DNA of 64,000 nt from Caulobacter segnis. Lineage in GTDB: Bacteria > Pseudomonadota > Alphaproteobacteria > Caulobacterales > Caulobacteraceae. Both the position numbers and the translations under genes were made by a program. The notes under the pieces were generated by a model that had not been told where the DNA came from, searched no databases, and saw only the letters and a list, made by a program, of their open reading frames with translations. The stretch is from positions 3,968,001 to 4,032,000 of the forward strand of contig NZ_CP082923.1 in NCBI RefSeq assembly GCF_019931575.1, in the 5' to 3' direction. Each line of letters begins with the position of its first letter. Within the stretch, counting starts at the first letter, position 1. Of this stretch, positions 9,087-17,135 are shown in pieces.

Positions 9087-9931
9087 GCATCACGCCCCTA
9101 GACGATCTGCTGGTGCGCCCCATCGTCGACCTGGCCCTGGCCGAGGACCTGGGCCGGGCCGGCGACATCACCGGCCAGGCCTGCATCGACCCGAACGCCC
9201 GACTGTCGGTGGTCTGGGCCAGCCGGCAGGATGGGAGGGTTTCCGGTCTTTCCTGCGCGCGCCTGTCCCTGGCCGCCCTGGACCCGACCGCCGCGTTCGA
9301 GGTGGTGACGCCCGACGGCGCCGACGCCGCGCCGGGCGCGATCCTGGCCCGCGCCGAGGGCGCCGCCCGCGCCATCCTGGCCGCCGAACGCACGGGCCTG
9401 AACCTGCTGGGCCGCCTGTCGGGCATCGCCACCCTGACGCGGGCCTATGTGCGCCTGGTGGCGGGCACCGGCGCGACCATCGTCGACACCCGCAAGACCA
9501 CGCCAGGCCTGCGGGCGCTGGAGAAGTACGCCGTCCGCTGCGGCGGCGGGGTCAACCATCGCTTCGGCCTGGATGACGCCATCCTGATCAAGGACAACCA
9601 CGTCGCCGCCTGCGGCGGGGTCGGCGAGGCTGTCCGCCGGGCGCGGGCCCATGCCGGGCACCTGGTCAAGGTCGAGGTCGAGGTCGACGGCCTGGACCAG
9701 CTGGACGAGGCCCTGAAGCACGGGCCCGACGTGGTGATGCTGGACAATTTCAGCCTCGACGACCTCAAGACCGCCGTGGCGCTGGCCAAGGGCCGCGCGG
9801 TGCTGGAGGCCTCGGGCGGGGTGAACCTGACCACCGTCCGCGCCATCGCCGAGACCGGCGTGGACGTGATCAGCATCGGCGCGCTGACCCATTCGGCCCC
9901 GGTGCTGGATATCGGGCTGGACGCGGTGTGA
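9083..9931 (+). CDS. nadC: Nicotinate-nucleotide diphosphorylase (quinolinate phosphoribosyltransferase) NadC
   Basis: NadC converts quinolinate and PRPP to nicotinate mononucleotide, CO2 and pyrophosphate. The 282-residue product has the N-terminal EDLGRAGDIT region, TRKTTPGLRALEKYAVRCGG (PRPP and quinolinate binding), a KDNH motif, VEVEVD, MLDNF and EASGGVNL, all typical of the family. Its ATG overlaps the nadB stop (ATGA), so it is the last gene of the operon. The hairpin-bearing intergenic repeat that begins 12 bp downstream may end transcription. Confidence 0.97.
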   Translation: MSITPLDDLLVRPIVDLALAEDLGRAGDITGQACIDPNARLSVVWASRQDGRVSGLSCARLSLAALDPTAAFEVVTPDGADAAPGAILARAEGAARAILAAERTGLNLLGRLSGIATLTRAYVRLVAGTGATIVDTRKTTPGLRALEKYAVRCGGGVNHRFGLDDAILIKDNHVAACGGVGEAVRRARAHAGHLVKVEVEVDGLDQLDEALKHGPDVVMLDNFSLDDLKTAVALAKGRAVLEASGGVNLTTVRAIAETGVDVISIGALTHSAPVLDIGLDAV

Positions 9932-9942
9932 GCCTGAAATCT

Positions 9943-10050
9943 GCTCCCCCTCTGGGGGAGCTGTCGCGGAGCGACTGAGGGGGCAGCTCGGCGTATGCGG
10001 AGAAGCCCCCTCCGGCCCTCTGGGCCACCTCCCCCAGAGGGGGAGGAGAT
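9943..10050. repeat. Palindromic intergenic repeat, copy A
   Basis: A repeat-derived gap between convergent genes, with GCTCCCCC-TCT-GGGGGAGC (9943-9961) at one end and a related CTCCCCC/GGGGGAG hairpin at the other (about 10029-10049). It belongs to the same broad family as the elements near 17948, 31408, 35869, 40213, 58455 and 63145, but its middle differs. It probably doubles as a bidirectional terminator. Confidence 0.7.
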
Positions 10051-10057
10051 TTGCACG

Positions 10058-10474
10058 CTAGAACAGCCGCATCAGCTCCCGCACCACCATCGCCGCCAGC
10101 ACGCCGGTGGAGATCGCGAACAGCAGGAAGCGAACGGCCACCAGGTTGATGCTGATCTGCAGCAGGCTGTGCAGCGCGCGGACGGCCACATAGGCCCAGG
10201 CCAGGTGGACGCCCGTCGCGTCAGCGTGGCCCGCGACCTGGATGGCCAGCGCCGCCGCGTAGAAGATCGTCGGCTGCTCCATCAGGTGGTTGTAGTTGTC
10301 GGCCGCCTGGCGGGCCGTGTCCGGCAGCTTGTCCAGCGAGCCCGGGAACCGCGCGTCCTGCGGCTTGATCCCCGCCTTCTGCATGGCCGGGATCCGCTGG
10401 ACGTACATCCAGACCCAGATCAGCAGCGACCACCCCACGAGCGCCATCACCGGCGCGACCATCGACGTCTGCAT
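10058..10474 (-). CDS. MAPEG-family membrane protein
   Basis: A 138-residue integral membrane protein with about four hydrophobic segments (residues roughly 5-25, 65-85, 90-110 and 115-135). The pattern, with NYNHLMEQPTIFYA and the following ALHSLLQ segment, matches the MAPEG superfamily (membrane-associated eicosanoid and glutathione metabolism proteins); bacterial members are mostly uncharacterised and may have glutathione S-transferase or peroxidase activity. The start ATG 10474 has GGGAG 5 nt upstream and GGAGG 8 nt upstream. The second of these lies in one arm of an inverted repeat (10483-10516) that could hide it in the mRNA. Confidence 0.8.
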   Translation of the reverse strand: MQTSMVAPVMALVGWSLLIWVWMYVQRIPAMQKAGIKPQDARFPGSLDKLPDTARQAADNYNHLMEQPTIFYAAALAIQVAGHADATGVHLAWAYVAVRALHSLLQISINLVAVRFLLFAISTGVLAAMVVRELMRLF

Positions 10475-10482
10475 CTTGGCTC

Positions 10483-10516
10483 CCTCCCCAGGGATTCTTG
10501 TTTTGACCTGGGGAGG
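10483..10516 (-). promoter_or_regulatory. Leader hairpin covering a ribosome-binding site
   Basis: Perfect 10-bp inverted repeat CCTCCCCAGG (10483-10492) and CCTGGGGAGG (10507-10516) with a 14-nt loop. In the minus-strand mRNA the arm nearest the ATG contains GGGGAGG, an obvious Shine-Dalgarno for the MAPEG gene, so folding could lower translation. No T run follows, so it is not a typical terminator. Confidence 0.45.
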
Positions 10517-10560
10517 AAATCAGAGAACGACGATATCGAAAATGGTGACGTTCGGGGAAG

Positions 10561-11412
10561 CTAGCTCCCCCGGTCCCGGAACGGGTCGGCCGGATAGACG
10601 CCCAGGATCTCGAACCGCTCCGAGAAGAACTTCAGCTCGTCCAGGGCCAGGGCCAGGGCGCGGTCCTCGGGACGGCCGTCGACCTCGGCGTAGAAGAAGG
10701 TCGCCGTGAAGTTGCCGCCTTCCATGTAGCTTTCCAGCTTGGTCATGTTGACGCCGTTGGTCGCGAAGCCGCCCAGGGCCTTGTAGAGGGCCGCCGGCAG
10801 GTTGCGGACGCGGAACACGAAGCTGGTCACGCAGCGATGGGTGAATTCCGGGGCCGGCGGGTTCGGGTCGGCCGTCATCACCAGGAAGCGCGTGGTGTTG
10901 TGGCGCTCGTCCTCGATGTCGCGGGCCAGGATGTCCAGGCCGTAGATCTCGGCGGCCAGGGCCGGGGCGACGGCGGCGCGATGCGGGTTCGGCTTCAGGG
11001 CCAGTTCCTTGGCCGCCCCGGCGGTGTCGCCGGCGGCCTCGGTGGTCACGCCCAGCTTCTTGAGGCTGTTGCGGCACTGGCTGAGCGCGATCGGCATCGA
11101 GGCCACGACCTCGACGTCAGACAGCTTCACACCCTTGTTGGCCATCAGCTGGAAGCGGATCGGCTTGAAGCGCTCGCCGATGATCTTCAGGCCCGAGGCT
11201 GGCAAGAGGTGGTGCACGTCGGCGACCCGGCCGGCGATCGAGTTCTCGATCGGGATCATGCCCAGCTGGGCCGCCCCGGTCTTGATGGCCTCGAACGCCT
11301 CCTCGAACGTCTTGCAGGGATAGGCCTCGTAGTCCGGGAAATAGGTCCGGCACGCCTCGTGGCTGTTGGCGCCGGGCTCGCCCTGGAAGGCGATCTTCTT
11401 GAGGATGCTCAT
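10561..11412 (-). CDS. pheA: Prephenate dehydratase PheA
   Basis: Converts prephenate to phenylpyruvate in phenylalanine synthesis. The 283-residue monofunctional enzyme has a periplasmic-binding-like catalytic domain starting FQGEPGANSHEA, with PIENSIAGRV and the conserved ERHNTTRF motif near residue 176. An ACT regulatory domain (about 190-275) with TSFVFRVRNLPAALYKAL and NMTKLESY follows, so feedback inhibition by phenylalanine is expected from the family. No chorismate mutase domain is fused. It overlaps kdsB by 4 nt (ATGA), downstream in the same operon. Confidence 0.96.
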   Translation of the reverse strand: MSILKKIAFQGEPGANSHEACRTYFPDYEAYPCKTFEEAFEAIKTGAAQLGMIPIENSIAGRVADVHHLLPASGLKIIGERFKPIRFQLMANKGVKLSDVEVVASMPIALSQCRNSLKKLGVTTEAAGDTAGAAKELALKPNPHRAAVAPALAAEIYGLDILARDIEDERHNTTRFLVMTADPNPPAPEFTHRCVTSFVFRVRNLPAALYKALGGFATNGVNMTKLESYMEGGNFTATFFYAEVDGRPEDRALALALDELKFFSERFEILGVYPADPFRDRGS

Positions 11413-12146
11413 TGGCTCTTTCCTGCGGCAGCACGCGCCGCTTCGAGGTCGGAAGGATTGTCGACGGAGATCGGGGCTTCGGCCGCCACGGCGGCGCGGA
11501 TGGTCAGGCCCAGCTCCATGGCGCGCAGCTGCTCCAGCTTCTCGCGCTTCTCCAGGGGCGAGGGGGCGGCGGCGTTGAACGCCGCCAGCGCCGCGCGGCG
11601 ATAGCCATAGATGCCGATGTGGCGCCAGACGGGCGCGTCGCCATAGAGGGTGGAGCGGGTGAAATAGAGCGCGCGGCCGCTGCTTCCGTCCGCCTCCATG
11701 GCCAGCACGGCCTTGACCACGTCGGGATTGGACCGGTCGGCCGGCGAGGCCTCAGGCGCCACGACGGTCGCGATGTCGGCGTCGCCGAACTCCTTAAGTA
11801 CGCGAGCGCAATCGCTCAGCACGGCCGGATCCACGAACGGCATGTCGCCCTGCAGATTGATGACCACGTCGTGCTTCAAACCCGGATCGAGTTGCGCCAG
11901 GGCCGCCAGGATCCGGTCCGAGCCGGAGGGCAGTTCGGGGTCGGTCAGCACCGCCAGGCCGCCAGCGGCTTGAACCGCCTCGACGATTTCGGGATCGCCA
12001 GCGGCCACGGCCACGGGGCCGACGCCGGCCTTCAGCGCCTGGTTCAGGACCCGGACGATCATTGGAACGCCGCCGATGTCGGCCAGCGGCTTGTCGGGCA
12101 GACGTGTCGCGGCCATCCGCGCGGGGATCAGGACAATCGGATTCAT
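11409..12146 (-). CDS. kdsB: 3-deoxy-manno-octulosonate cytidylyltransferase KdsB
   Basis: Activates Kdo as CMP-Kdo for lipopolysaccharide inner-core synthesis. The 245-residue product begins MNPIVLIPARMAATRLPDKP, the nucleotide-binding motif of the family, and contains NLQGDMPFVDP (metal/nucleotide site) and HIGIYGYRRAAL. ATG 12146 is preferred over an in-frame ATG at 12224, because family members begin at this point. The partner pheA overlaps by 4 nt, an operon of unrelated pathways. Transcription diverges from cycM, sharing a 168-bp gap. Confidence 0.96.
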   Translation of the reverse strand: MNPIVLIPARMAATRLPDKPLADIGGVPMIVRVLNQALKAGVGPVAVAAGDPEIVEAVQAAGGLAVLTDPELPSGSDRILAALAQLDPGLKHDVVINLQGDMPFVDPAVLSDCARVLKEFGDADIATVVAPEASPADRSNPDVVKAVLAMEADGSSGRALYFTRSTLYGDAPVWRHIGIYGYRRAALAAFNAAAPSPLEKREKLEQLRAMELGLTIRAAVAAEAPISVDNPSDLEAARAAAGKSQ

Positions 12147-12260
12147 GGGCGGGTTCGTGGCCTCAAATCTTTGCTGCCCGGTTGCGCGAGGGGCGGTAGC
12201 GTGTAAGAGACGCGAGCGCAACATGAGGCGTGCTGGGGACTCAGAGGGGGATTCCGGCGC

Positions 12261-12277
12261 GCGGGTTCAAAGCCCGC
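12261..12277 (+). other. tRNA T-arm-like hairpin (remnant?)
   Basis: GCGGG-TTCAAAG-CCCGC has the size and GGTTCAAA core of a tRNA T-arm, and a translation of the opposite strand gives the spurious GFEPAR peptide usually produced by T-arms. No acceptor, D-arm or anticodon stem that would complete a tRNA is visible in the flanks, so at most this is a fragment or chance structure in the cycM leader. Confidence 0.2.
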
Positions 12278-12314
12278 CCCTGGGGTGGGCCGACAAGAGG
12301 CTGACAAGGCTGAA

Positions 12315-13025
12315 ATGAGCGACCTGACGTTCAACAAGATCGCTGGCGGCGTGCTGCTGACCGGCCTCGTTATCTTCGGTCTCCGCGAAGCGTCCGACAT
12401 CGTCTTCAAGAAGCACGAAGTCGAGAAGGCCGGCTACGAGATCGCGGTCCAGGAAGAATCGGCCGGCGGCGGCGAAGCCGTCGACACCCCGCCCGACTGG
12501 AATGCCGTGCTGACCCCGGCCAACGTCGCCGCCGGCGCCGCCGTCTCGGCCAAGTGCGCCGCCTGCCACAAGCTGGACGCCTCGAACGCCAACGCCACCG
12601 GCCCCGGCCTGTGGGACGTGGTGGGCCGCAAGCCGGCCGCGCACCCGGGCTTCAACTATTCGGGCGCGATGAAGGACTTCTCGGGCAAGACCCCGATCTG
12701 GGACTACGACGCGCTGTACACCTTCCTGAAGGCGCCCGGTAAGGACGTCCCCGGCACCAACATGACCTTCGTGGGTCTGAAGAAGCCGGAAGACCGCATC
12801 GCCATGATCGCCTACCTGCACAGCCTGGGCAGCAAGCTGCCGGTGCCGCCGCCGCGTCCGGCCGCCGCCGCGGCTCCGGCCGCTGGCGCCGAGGCTGCTC
12901 CGGCCGCCGAAGGCGCCGCTGCTCCCGCCGCGGGCGCTGCTCCGGCTCCCGCCGCGGGCGCTGCTCCGGCTCCGGCCGCTGGCGCTGCTCCGGCCGCCGC
13001 CGCTCCGGCCGCGCCGAAGGCCTGA
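12315..13025 (+). CDS. cycM: Membrane-anchored cytochrome c (CycM type)
   Basis: An electron carrier anchored in the cytoplasmic membrane, linking complex III to terminal oxidase in related bacteria. The 236-residue product has an uncleaved N-terminal helix (about 8-23), then a class I cytochrome c domain with CAACH (Cys81, Cys84, His85), GPGLWDVVGRKPA, and a probable axial Met150 in GTNM. The last 55 or so residues are a near-repetitive Ala/Pro tail built from APAAG-type units. ATG 12315 is chosen over GTG 12285 because AAGG lies 6 nt upstream and the helix then starts properly. Gene order cycM opposite kdsB-pheA resembles Caulobacter. Confidence 0.9.
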   Translation: MSDLTFNKIAGGVLLTGLVIFGLREASDIVFKKHEVEKAGYEIAVQEESAGGGEAVDTPPDWNAVLTPANVAAGAAVSAKCAACHKLDASNANATGPGLWDVVGRKPAAHPGFNYSGAMKDFSGKTPIWDYDALYTFLKAPGKDVPGTNMTFVGLKKPEDRIAMIAYLHSLGSKLPVPPPRPAAAAAPAAGAEAAPAAEGAAAPAAGAAPAPAAGAAPAPAAGAAPAAAAPAAPKA

Positions 13026-13056
13026 TCGCTTTCAAAGCCGATCACGGAATCTGAAA

Positions 13057-13086
13057 GGGCCGCGAAGTTTTCTTCGCGGCCCTTTT
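13057..13086. terminator. Bidirectional-looking terminator after cycM
   Basis: An 11-bp perfect stem GGGCCGCGAAG (13057-13067) and CTTCGCGGCCC (13072-13082), loop TTTT, then TTTT on the plus strand. It is 31 bp after the cycM stop. Confidence 0.85.
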
Positions 13087-13139
13087 CCTATGGCGGAGCT
13101 AGGGTTTGCGAACCGATCGTTCGCTTGAAAGCCCGTCCC

Positions 13140-13658
13140 ATGAAGTTCCGCGTCCTGGCCGCCGCCGGCCTGCTGGCCTTTTCCTTCCTGGCCTCTCCGG
13201 CGCTCGCCGGCGGCGCCAAGGCCCCCGCCGTCGCCCTGCAGTCGATCGACGGCCTGCCGACGCCCCTGCCCTATCCCTATGACGAGAAGGCGGACGCCGA
13301 GGCCGACCTGGCCGCCGCGATCAAGAAGGCCAAGGCCCACAAGAAGCTCGTCCTGATCGACCTGGGCGGCAACTGGTGCGGCGACTGCCGCGTGTTCGCC
13401 GGCGTCATCGAGCAGCCCGACGTCAAGCGCTGGGTCGACAAGCACTACGAGGTCGTGACGATCAATGTCGGCCGCTACGACCACAACATGCAGATCCCGG
13501 CCCGCTACGGCGTCGACAAGCTGAAGGGCGTGCCGTCCTTCCTGGTCGTCGACACCAAGGGCAAGCTGGTCAACGACGGCGCCTTCTTCGCCCTGACCGA
13601 CGCCCGCCACATGACCCCGCAGTCGATCGTCGACTGGCTGGCGCAGTGGCCGAAGTAG
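13140..13658 (+). CDS. Secreted thioredoxin-fold protein
   Basis: A 172-residue exported protein: a signal peptide (about 1-23, ending PALAG), then a thioredoxin fold with NWCGDC (Cys80, Cys83) and a cis-proline segment GVPSFLVVDTKGKLV. It resembles the thioredoxin-like/DUF953-type proteins that reduce or isomerise disulfides in the periplasm; partner proteins are unknown. ATG 13140 is chosen over TTG 13125 because it starts the signal peptide directly. Downstream of cycM but behind its terminator, so it is probably transcribed alone. A role in cytochrome c maturation would be speculation from position only. Confidence 0.8.
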   Translation: MKFRVLAAAGLLAFSFLASPALAGGAKAPAVALQSIDGLPTPLPYPYDEKADAEADLAAAIKKAKAHKKLVLIDLGGNWCGDCRVFAGVIEQPDVKRWVDKHYEVVTINVGRYDHNMQIPARYGVDKLKGVPSFLVVDTKGKLVNDGAFFALTDARHMTPQSIVDWLAQWPK

Positions 13659-13767
13659 GCGCCGGGACAGGCGGGAAGCGCCAGATTTCCGCCGCCTCGC
13701 GCCGCTAGCGGTGTCGCCCCCGCCCGACTCGCGCGAGAGATTGGCGAGACGGATGTCTGGGGGCGTG

Positions 13768-14814
13768 ATGAAGCGTTTGTGGGTGGTCGCGGCGGCGCTG
13801 GTGGCGCTGGCCTCGGGAATGGACACGGCCAAGGCGGCGGAGCTCAACCCCGCCTGCCGCACGCCCGGCAAGCCGGTCTCCGAGGCTGGCTTCGTCCAGA
13901 TCGGCGGCATCCGCCAATGGGTCGTGGTCGACGGCCAGGACTGCGCCAATCCGGTGGTCCTGATCGTCCACGGCGGGCCGGGCAATCCCAACACCCCCTT
14001 CGCCCACGCCCTGTTCGGGACCTGGGCCAAGGACTTCACCGTCGTCCAGTGGGACCAGCGCGGCGCGGGCAAGACCTACGGGGCCAACAAGCCGGCCGAG
14101 GACGAGCCTCTGAGCATGGAGCGCCTGGCCGCGGACGGGGTTGAGATCGCCCGCTACGCGACCCAGCGCTTCGGCAAACGCAAGGTCATCCTGATGGGTG
14201 GCTCGTGGGGCTCGGCCCTGGCGGTCAACATCGCCATGACCCAGCCGGACCTGTTCAGCGCGTATGTCGGGACCGCCCAGCTGGCCAACTACCAGCTGGA
14301 CGTGGGGACCAGCTACGCCAAGGCCCTGGTCCTGGCCCGCGCCGCCGGCGACACGGACGCGGTCGGCAAGCTGGAGGCCCTGGGCGCGCCGCCCTGGACC
14401 AATCCCCGCGCCTTCGGGATTCTCCGCCGCGTCACCCGGAAATACGAGGCCCAGGCGACCGAGCCGCCGCCCAAGGACTGGTTCGCCTTCGGCCCGGGCT
14501 ACGACACCCCCGCCTACGAGGCCGACTACACGGCCGGCGAGGACTATTCGTTCCTGAACTTCGTCGGGCTAAAAGGCGACGGCATGGGCCCGAGGATCGA
14601 CCTGCGCAAGCTGGGGACCCGGTTCGCCATGCCCGTCTGGATGTTGCAGGGCGAGGCCGACCTGGTGACCCCGCCCGAGGTGTCCAAGGCCTATTTCGAC
14701 GCGATCCAGGCCCCGAAGAAGACCTGGGTGACCCTACCCCGCACGGGGCACGATCCGAACCGCATCATGATCGACGCCCAGTTCGCGGCGCTGAAGGCGG
14801 CGGCGGGCCGCTAA
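13768..14814 (+). CDS. Alpha/beta hydrolase, proline iminopeptidase-like
   Basis: A 348-residue exported hydrolase with an N-terminal signal peptide (about 1-23, ending AKAAE). The alpha/beta fold is marked by IVHGGPGNPN (oxyanion segment), WDQRGAGKT, the nucleophile elbow GGSWGS, a late acid region (QGEADLVTP) and a probable catalytic His in RTGHDPN. These are the marks of prolyl aminopeptidase/proline iminopeptidase (S33), although an esterase is possible. The start at 13768 has GGGGG about 5 nt upstream; in-frame starts at 13711 and 13753 are alternatives. Its stop overlaps that of the opposite-strand NlpC/P60 gene by 4 nt. Confidence 0.82.
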   Translation: MKRLWVVAAALVALASGMDTAKAAELNPACRTPGKPVSEAGFVQIGGIRQWVVVDGQDCANPVVLIVHGGPGNPNTPFAHALFGTWAKDFTVVQWDQRGAGKTYGANKPAEDEPLSMERLAADGVEIARYATQRFGKRKVILMGGSWGSALAVNIAMTQPDLFSAYVGTAQLANYQLDVGTSYAKALVLARAAGDTDAVGKLEALGAPPWTNPRAFGILRRVTRKYEAQATEPPPKDWFAFGPGYDTPAYEADYTAGEDYSFLNFVGLKGDGMGPRIDLRKLGTRFAMPVWMLQGEADLVTPPEVSKAYFDAIQAPKKTWVTLPRTGHDPNRIMIDAQFAALKAAAGR

Positions 14815-15644
14815 ACCCGCCGATACCCCAGCGGCGCGCCGGTCGGCGTCGCCGCGATCCGGGCGATGGCCTCGGCCAGGGGCTCGATGGCCGTGGCCAT
14901 GTGGTGGGCGTTGGCGTGGAGGATGGTGTCGCGGTCCAGCAGGATGGCGACGTGGCCCTTCCAGAACACCAGGTCGCCGCGCCGGCGGTCGGCCTCGGCC
15001 ACCTCCGGGAAGAAGCCCCTCTGCATGTCGGTGTCGCGCGGGCAGGCGCGGGCGCAGGCGTAGAGGGCCTGCTGCACCAGGCCCGAGCAGTCCAGGCCCA
15101 GGCTCTCGCGGCCGCCCCACTGATAGGGCGCGCCCAGGAAGCGTTCGGCGACGGCGACAGGGTCGGTCTCGCCCCGCCCGATGGGCGTCAGGTGGTCCTC
15201 GACGAACCAGCCCGTGCCGGCGCCCTTGGCGAAGCGGCCCTCGCGCTCCTCGATCGTCACCAGGGCGTTGAGGCTGTAGAGGCCCTCCGGCCGCGACTTG
15301 ATATCGGGCTTGCTGAAGGCGTAGGTGCGGATGGCGCTGACCGCGTGGGTCGGCGGATGGCCTTGCGGCGCGAGGGCGCTGGTCGCCACATAGCCGACAT
15401 AGCCGTCGCGCGGCGCCTGGCCCCAGGCGAAGCCATCCTTTTCCTCGAGCACGCGGAAGACCTCGCCGAACAGCAGCTGGTCCCACTGCTCGGCGTCGGG
15501 CGAGGCGCTGGCGCGGATGGCCGCGGCCGGGACCGCGCAGACCATCACCCGGCTCTCGGCATAGCGCTCGGCCGGGGCCAGGCCTTCCAGGCGCTGGTCG
15601 GCCAGGTCGGGTCGGGCCAGGGTGATGCGAGTATCGAGGCTCAT
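14811..15644 (-). CDS. NlpC/P60-family peptidase with SH3-like domain
   Basis: A 277-residue protein whose C-terminal third is an NlpC/P60 (C40) domain: YQWGGRESLGLDCSGLVQ carries the catalytic Cys, and GHVAILLD the His. The N-terminal half contains SH3-like segments typical of cell-wall peptidases of the gamma-D-glutamyl-diamino acid type. No signal peptide is seen, so it may act on cytoplasmic muropeptides in recycling. ATG 15644 overlaps the TGA of the upstream leucyl aminopeptidase (ATGA), suggesting a coupled operon devoted to peptide breakdown. Confidence 0.87.
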   Translation of the reverse strand: MSLDTRITLARPDLADQRLEGLAPAERYAESRVMVCAVPAAAIRASASPDAEQWDQLLFGEVFRVLEEKDGFAWGQAPRDGYVGYVATSALAPQGHPPTHAVSAIRTYAFSKPDIKSRPEGLYSLNALVTIEEREGRFAKGAGTGWFVEDHLTPIGRGETDPVAVAERFLGAPYQWGGRESLGLDCSGLVQQALYACARACPRDTDMQRGFFPEVAEADRRRGDLVFWKGHVAILLDRDTILHANAHHMATAIEPLAEAIARIAATPTGAPLGYRRV

Positions 15645-17050
15645 GCGAAGCGGCTCTTGATCATGGCGAAGGCGGCGCGGATGGCCTGGACCTCCGCCCC
15701 TACCGGGAATCCGGGGCGTCCCTTGGGGTTCCAGGCGAAGACGTCGAAGTGAGCCCAGGGGCCGACGTCCTCTCCAGATGGCGCGAACCGTTGCAGGAAC
15801 AAGGCCGCCGTGGTGGCGCCGGCCTGGGCCCAGCCGTCGGGATCGTTCTTCAGGTCGGCGATGTCGCTGTCCAGGGCGTCGCGATAGGCATCGGTCAGGG
15901 GCAGGCGCCACAGCGGGTCGGCGACGGTCTTCGAGGCCGTCTCGATCTGCGCGGCCAGCTTGTCGTCATCGGTCCAGAACGGGATCACGAACGGGCCCAT
16001 GGCGATGCGGGCCGCGCCGGTCAGGGTGGCGAAGTCCAGGGTCAGGGCGGGCTTCAGCTCGGCGGCGCGGGTCAGGGCGTCGGCCAGGATCAGGCGGCCC
16101 TCGGCGTCGGTGTTGCCCACCTCGACCGTCAGGCCCGCGCGGGTCTGGAGGACGTCGCCCGGCCGCATGGCGTCGCCGGCGATGGCGTTCTCGACCACCG
16201 GGGTCAGGATGACGAGGCGGACCGGAAGCCCGGCCTCCATGATCATCCGGCCCAGGGCCAGGGCGTGGGCGGCGCCGCCCATGTCCTTCTTCATCAGCCG
16301 CATGCCCGCCGAGGGCTTGATGTCGAGGCCGCCCGTGTCGAACACCACGCCCTTGCCCACCAGCGCCAGCACGGGATGCGAGGGATCGCCCCAGCTGACC
16401 TCGATCATGCGCGGCGCGCGGGCGTCGACGGCGGCGCGGCCCACGGCGTGGACGGCCGGATAGTTCTCGCGCAGCAGGTCGTCGCCACGCACCACCGACA
16501 GGGTCGCGCCGTACTTCTGGGCGATCTCGCCGGCGATGGTCTCGATCTGCAGCGGCCCCATGTCGTTGGCCGGAGTGTTGACCATGTCGCGGGCCAGGGC
16601 GCAGGCGTGGGCGAAGGCGGTGACGGCGGCGGCGTCGACGCCCTTGGGCGCGACCAGGCGCGGGATGGGCTCGCCGTGCTTCTTCTTGTAGCGGTCGAAG
16701 CGATAGGTCCCGAGGGCGAAGGCCAGGGTCGCCTGCTCGGGATCGATCCCCTTGGGGATCCTGGCCAAGGCGTACTGGCCGGCCGGCAGCTTGCCCGCCA
16801 GGGTGCGAAACAGCGACAGATCAACGCGGCCCGAGCCTGTCCCGAGCAGCACGCGCTCGACCGCGCCGCTGGCCCCGGGGACCGCCAGCACCTGACCGGC
16901 CTTGCCCGTGAACGCGTTGGCGGCAGCGTAAGTCCTTACCGGAGCACGCTTTTGCGCCAGGAACGCCTCGACCTCGCCTTCGGCCAGCGGATGGACCGGG
17001 ATCGCCTGCCCGTCGGCCTCGACGAGGATCGGATGCGTCGCGTCGGTCAT
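15641..17050 (-). CDS. Leucyl aminopeptidase family protein (M17)
   Basis: A 469-residue cytoplasmic zinc/manganese aminopeptidase of family M17. The signature NTDAEGRLILADAL is intact, as are VGKGVVFDTGGLDIKPS with its Lys and Asp ligands and KKDMGGAAHAL. The N-terminal domain is shorter than in E. coli PepA, as in many alphaproteobacterial homologues. It removes N-terminal residues from peptides in protein turnover. It is the first gene of a two-gene operon with the NlpC/P60 peptidase and lies divergent from the TPR gene at 17136, with 85 bp between them. Confidence 0.93.
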   Translation of the reverse strand: MTDATHPILVEADGQAIPVHPLAEGEVEAFLAQKRAPVRTYAAANAFTGKAGQVLAVPGASGAVERVLLGTGSGRVDLSLFRTLAGKLPAGQYALARIPKGIDPEQATLAFALGTYRFDRYKKKHGEPIPRLVAPKGVDAAAVTAFAHACALARDMVNTPANDMGPLQIETIAGEIAQKYGATLSVVRGDDLLRENYPAVHAVGRAAVDARAPRMIEVSWGDPSHPVLALVGKGVVFDTGGLDIKPSAGMRLMKKDMGGAAHALALGRMIMEAGLPVRLVILTPVVENAIAGDAMRPGDVLQTRAGLTVEVGNTDAEGRLILADALTRAAELKPALTLDFATLTGAARIAMGPFVIPFWTDDDKLAAQIETASKTVADPLWRLPLTDAYRDALDSDIADLKNDPDGWAQAGATTAALFLQRFAPSGEDVGPWAHFDVFAWNPKGRPGFPVGAEVQAIRAAFAMIKSRFA

Positions 17051-17135
17051 CGGCGGAACCTCTTGGAATTATGCTTAACGCTTCGTTGAGGGCGTCGCCC
17101 GGACAATGGGCGCGTTCTCTGGAGACATGTCTCTC

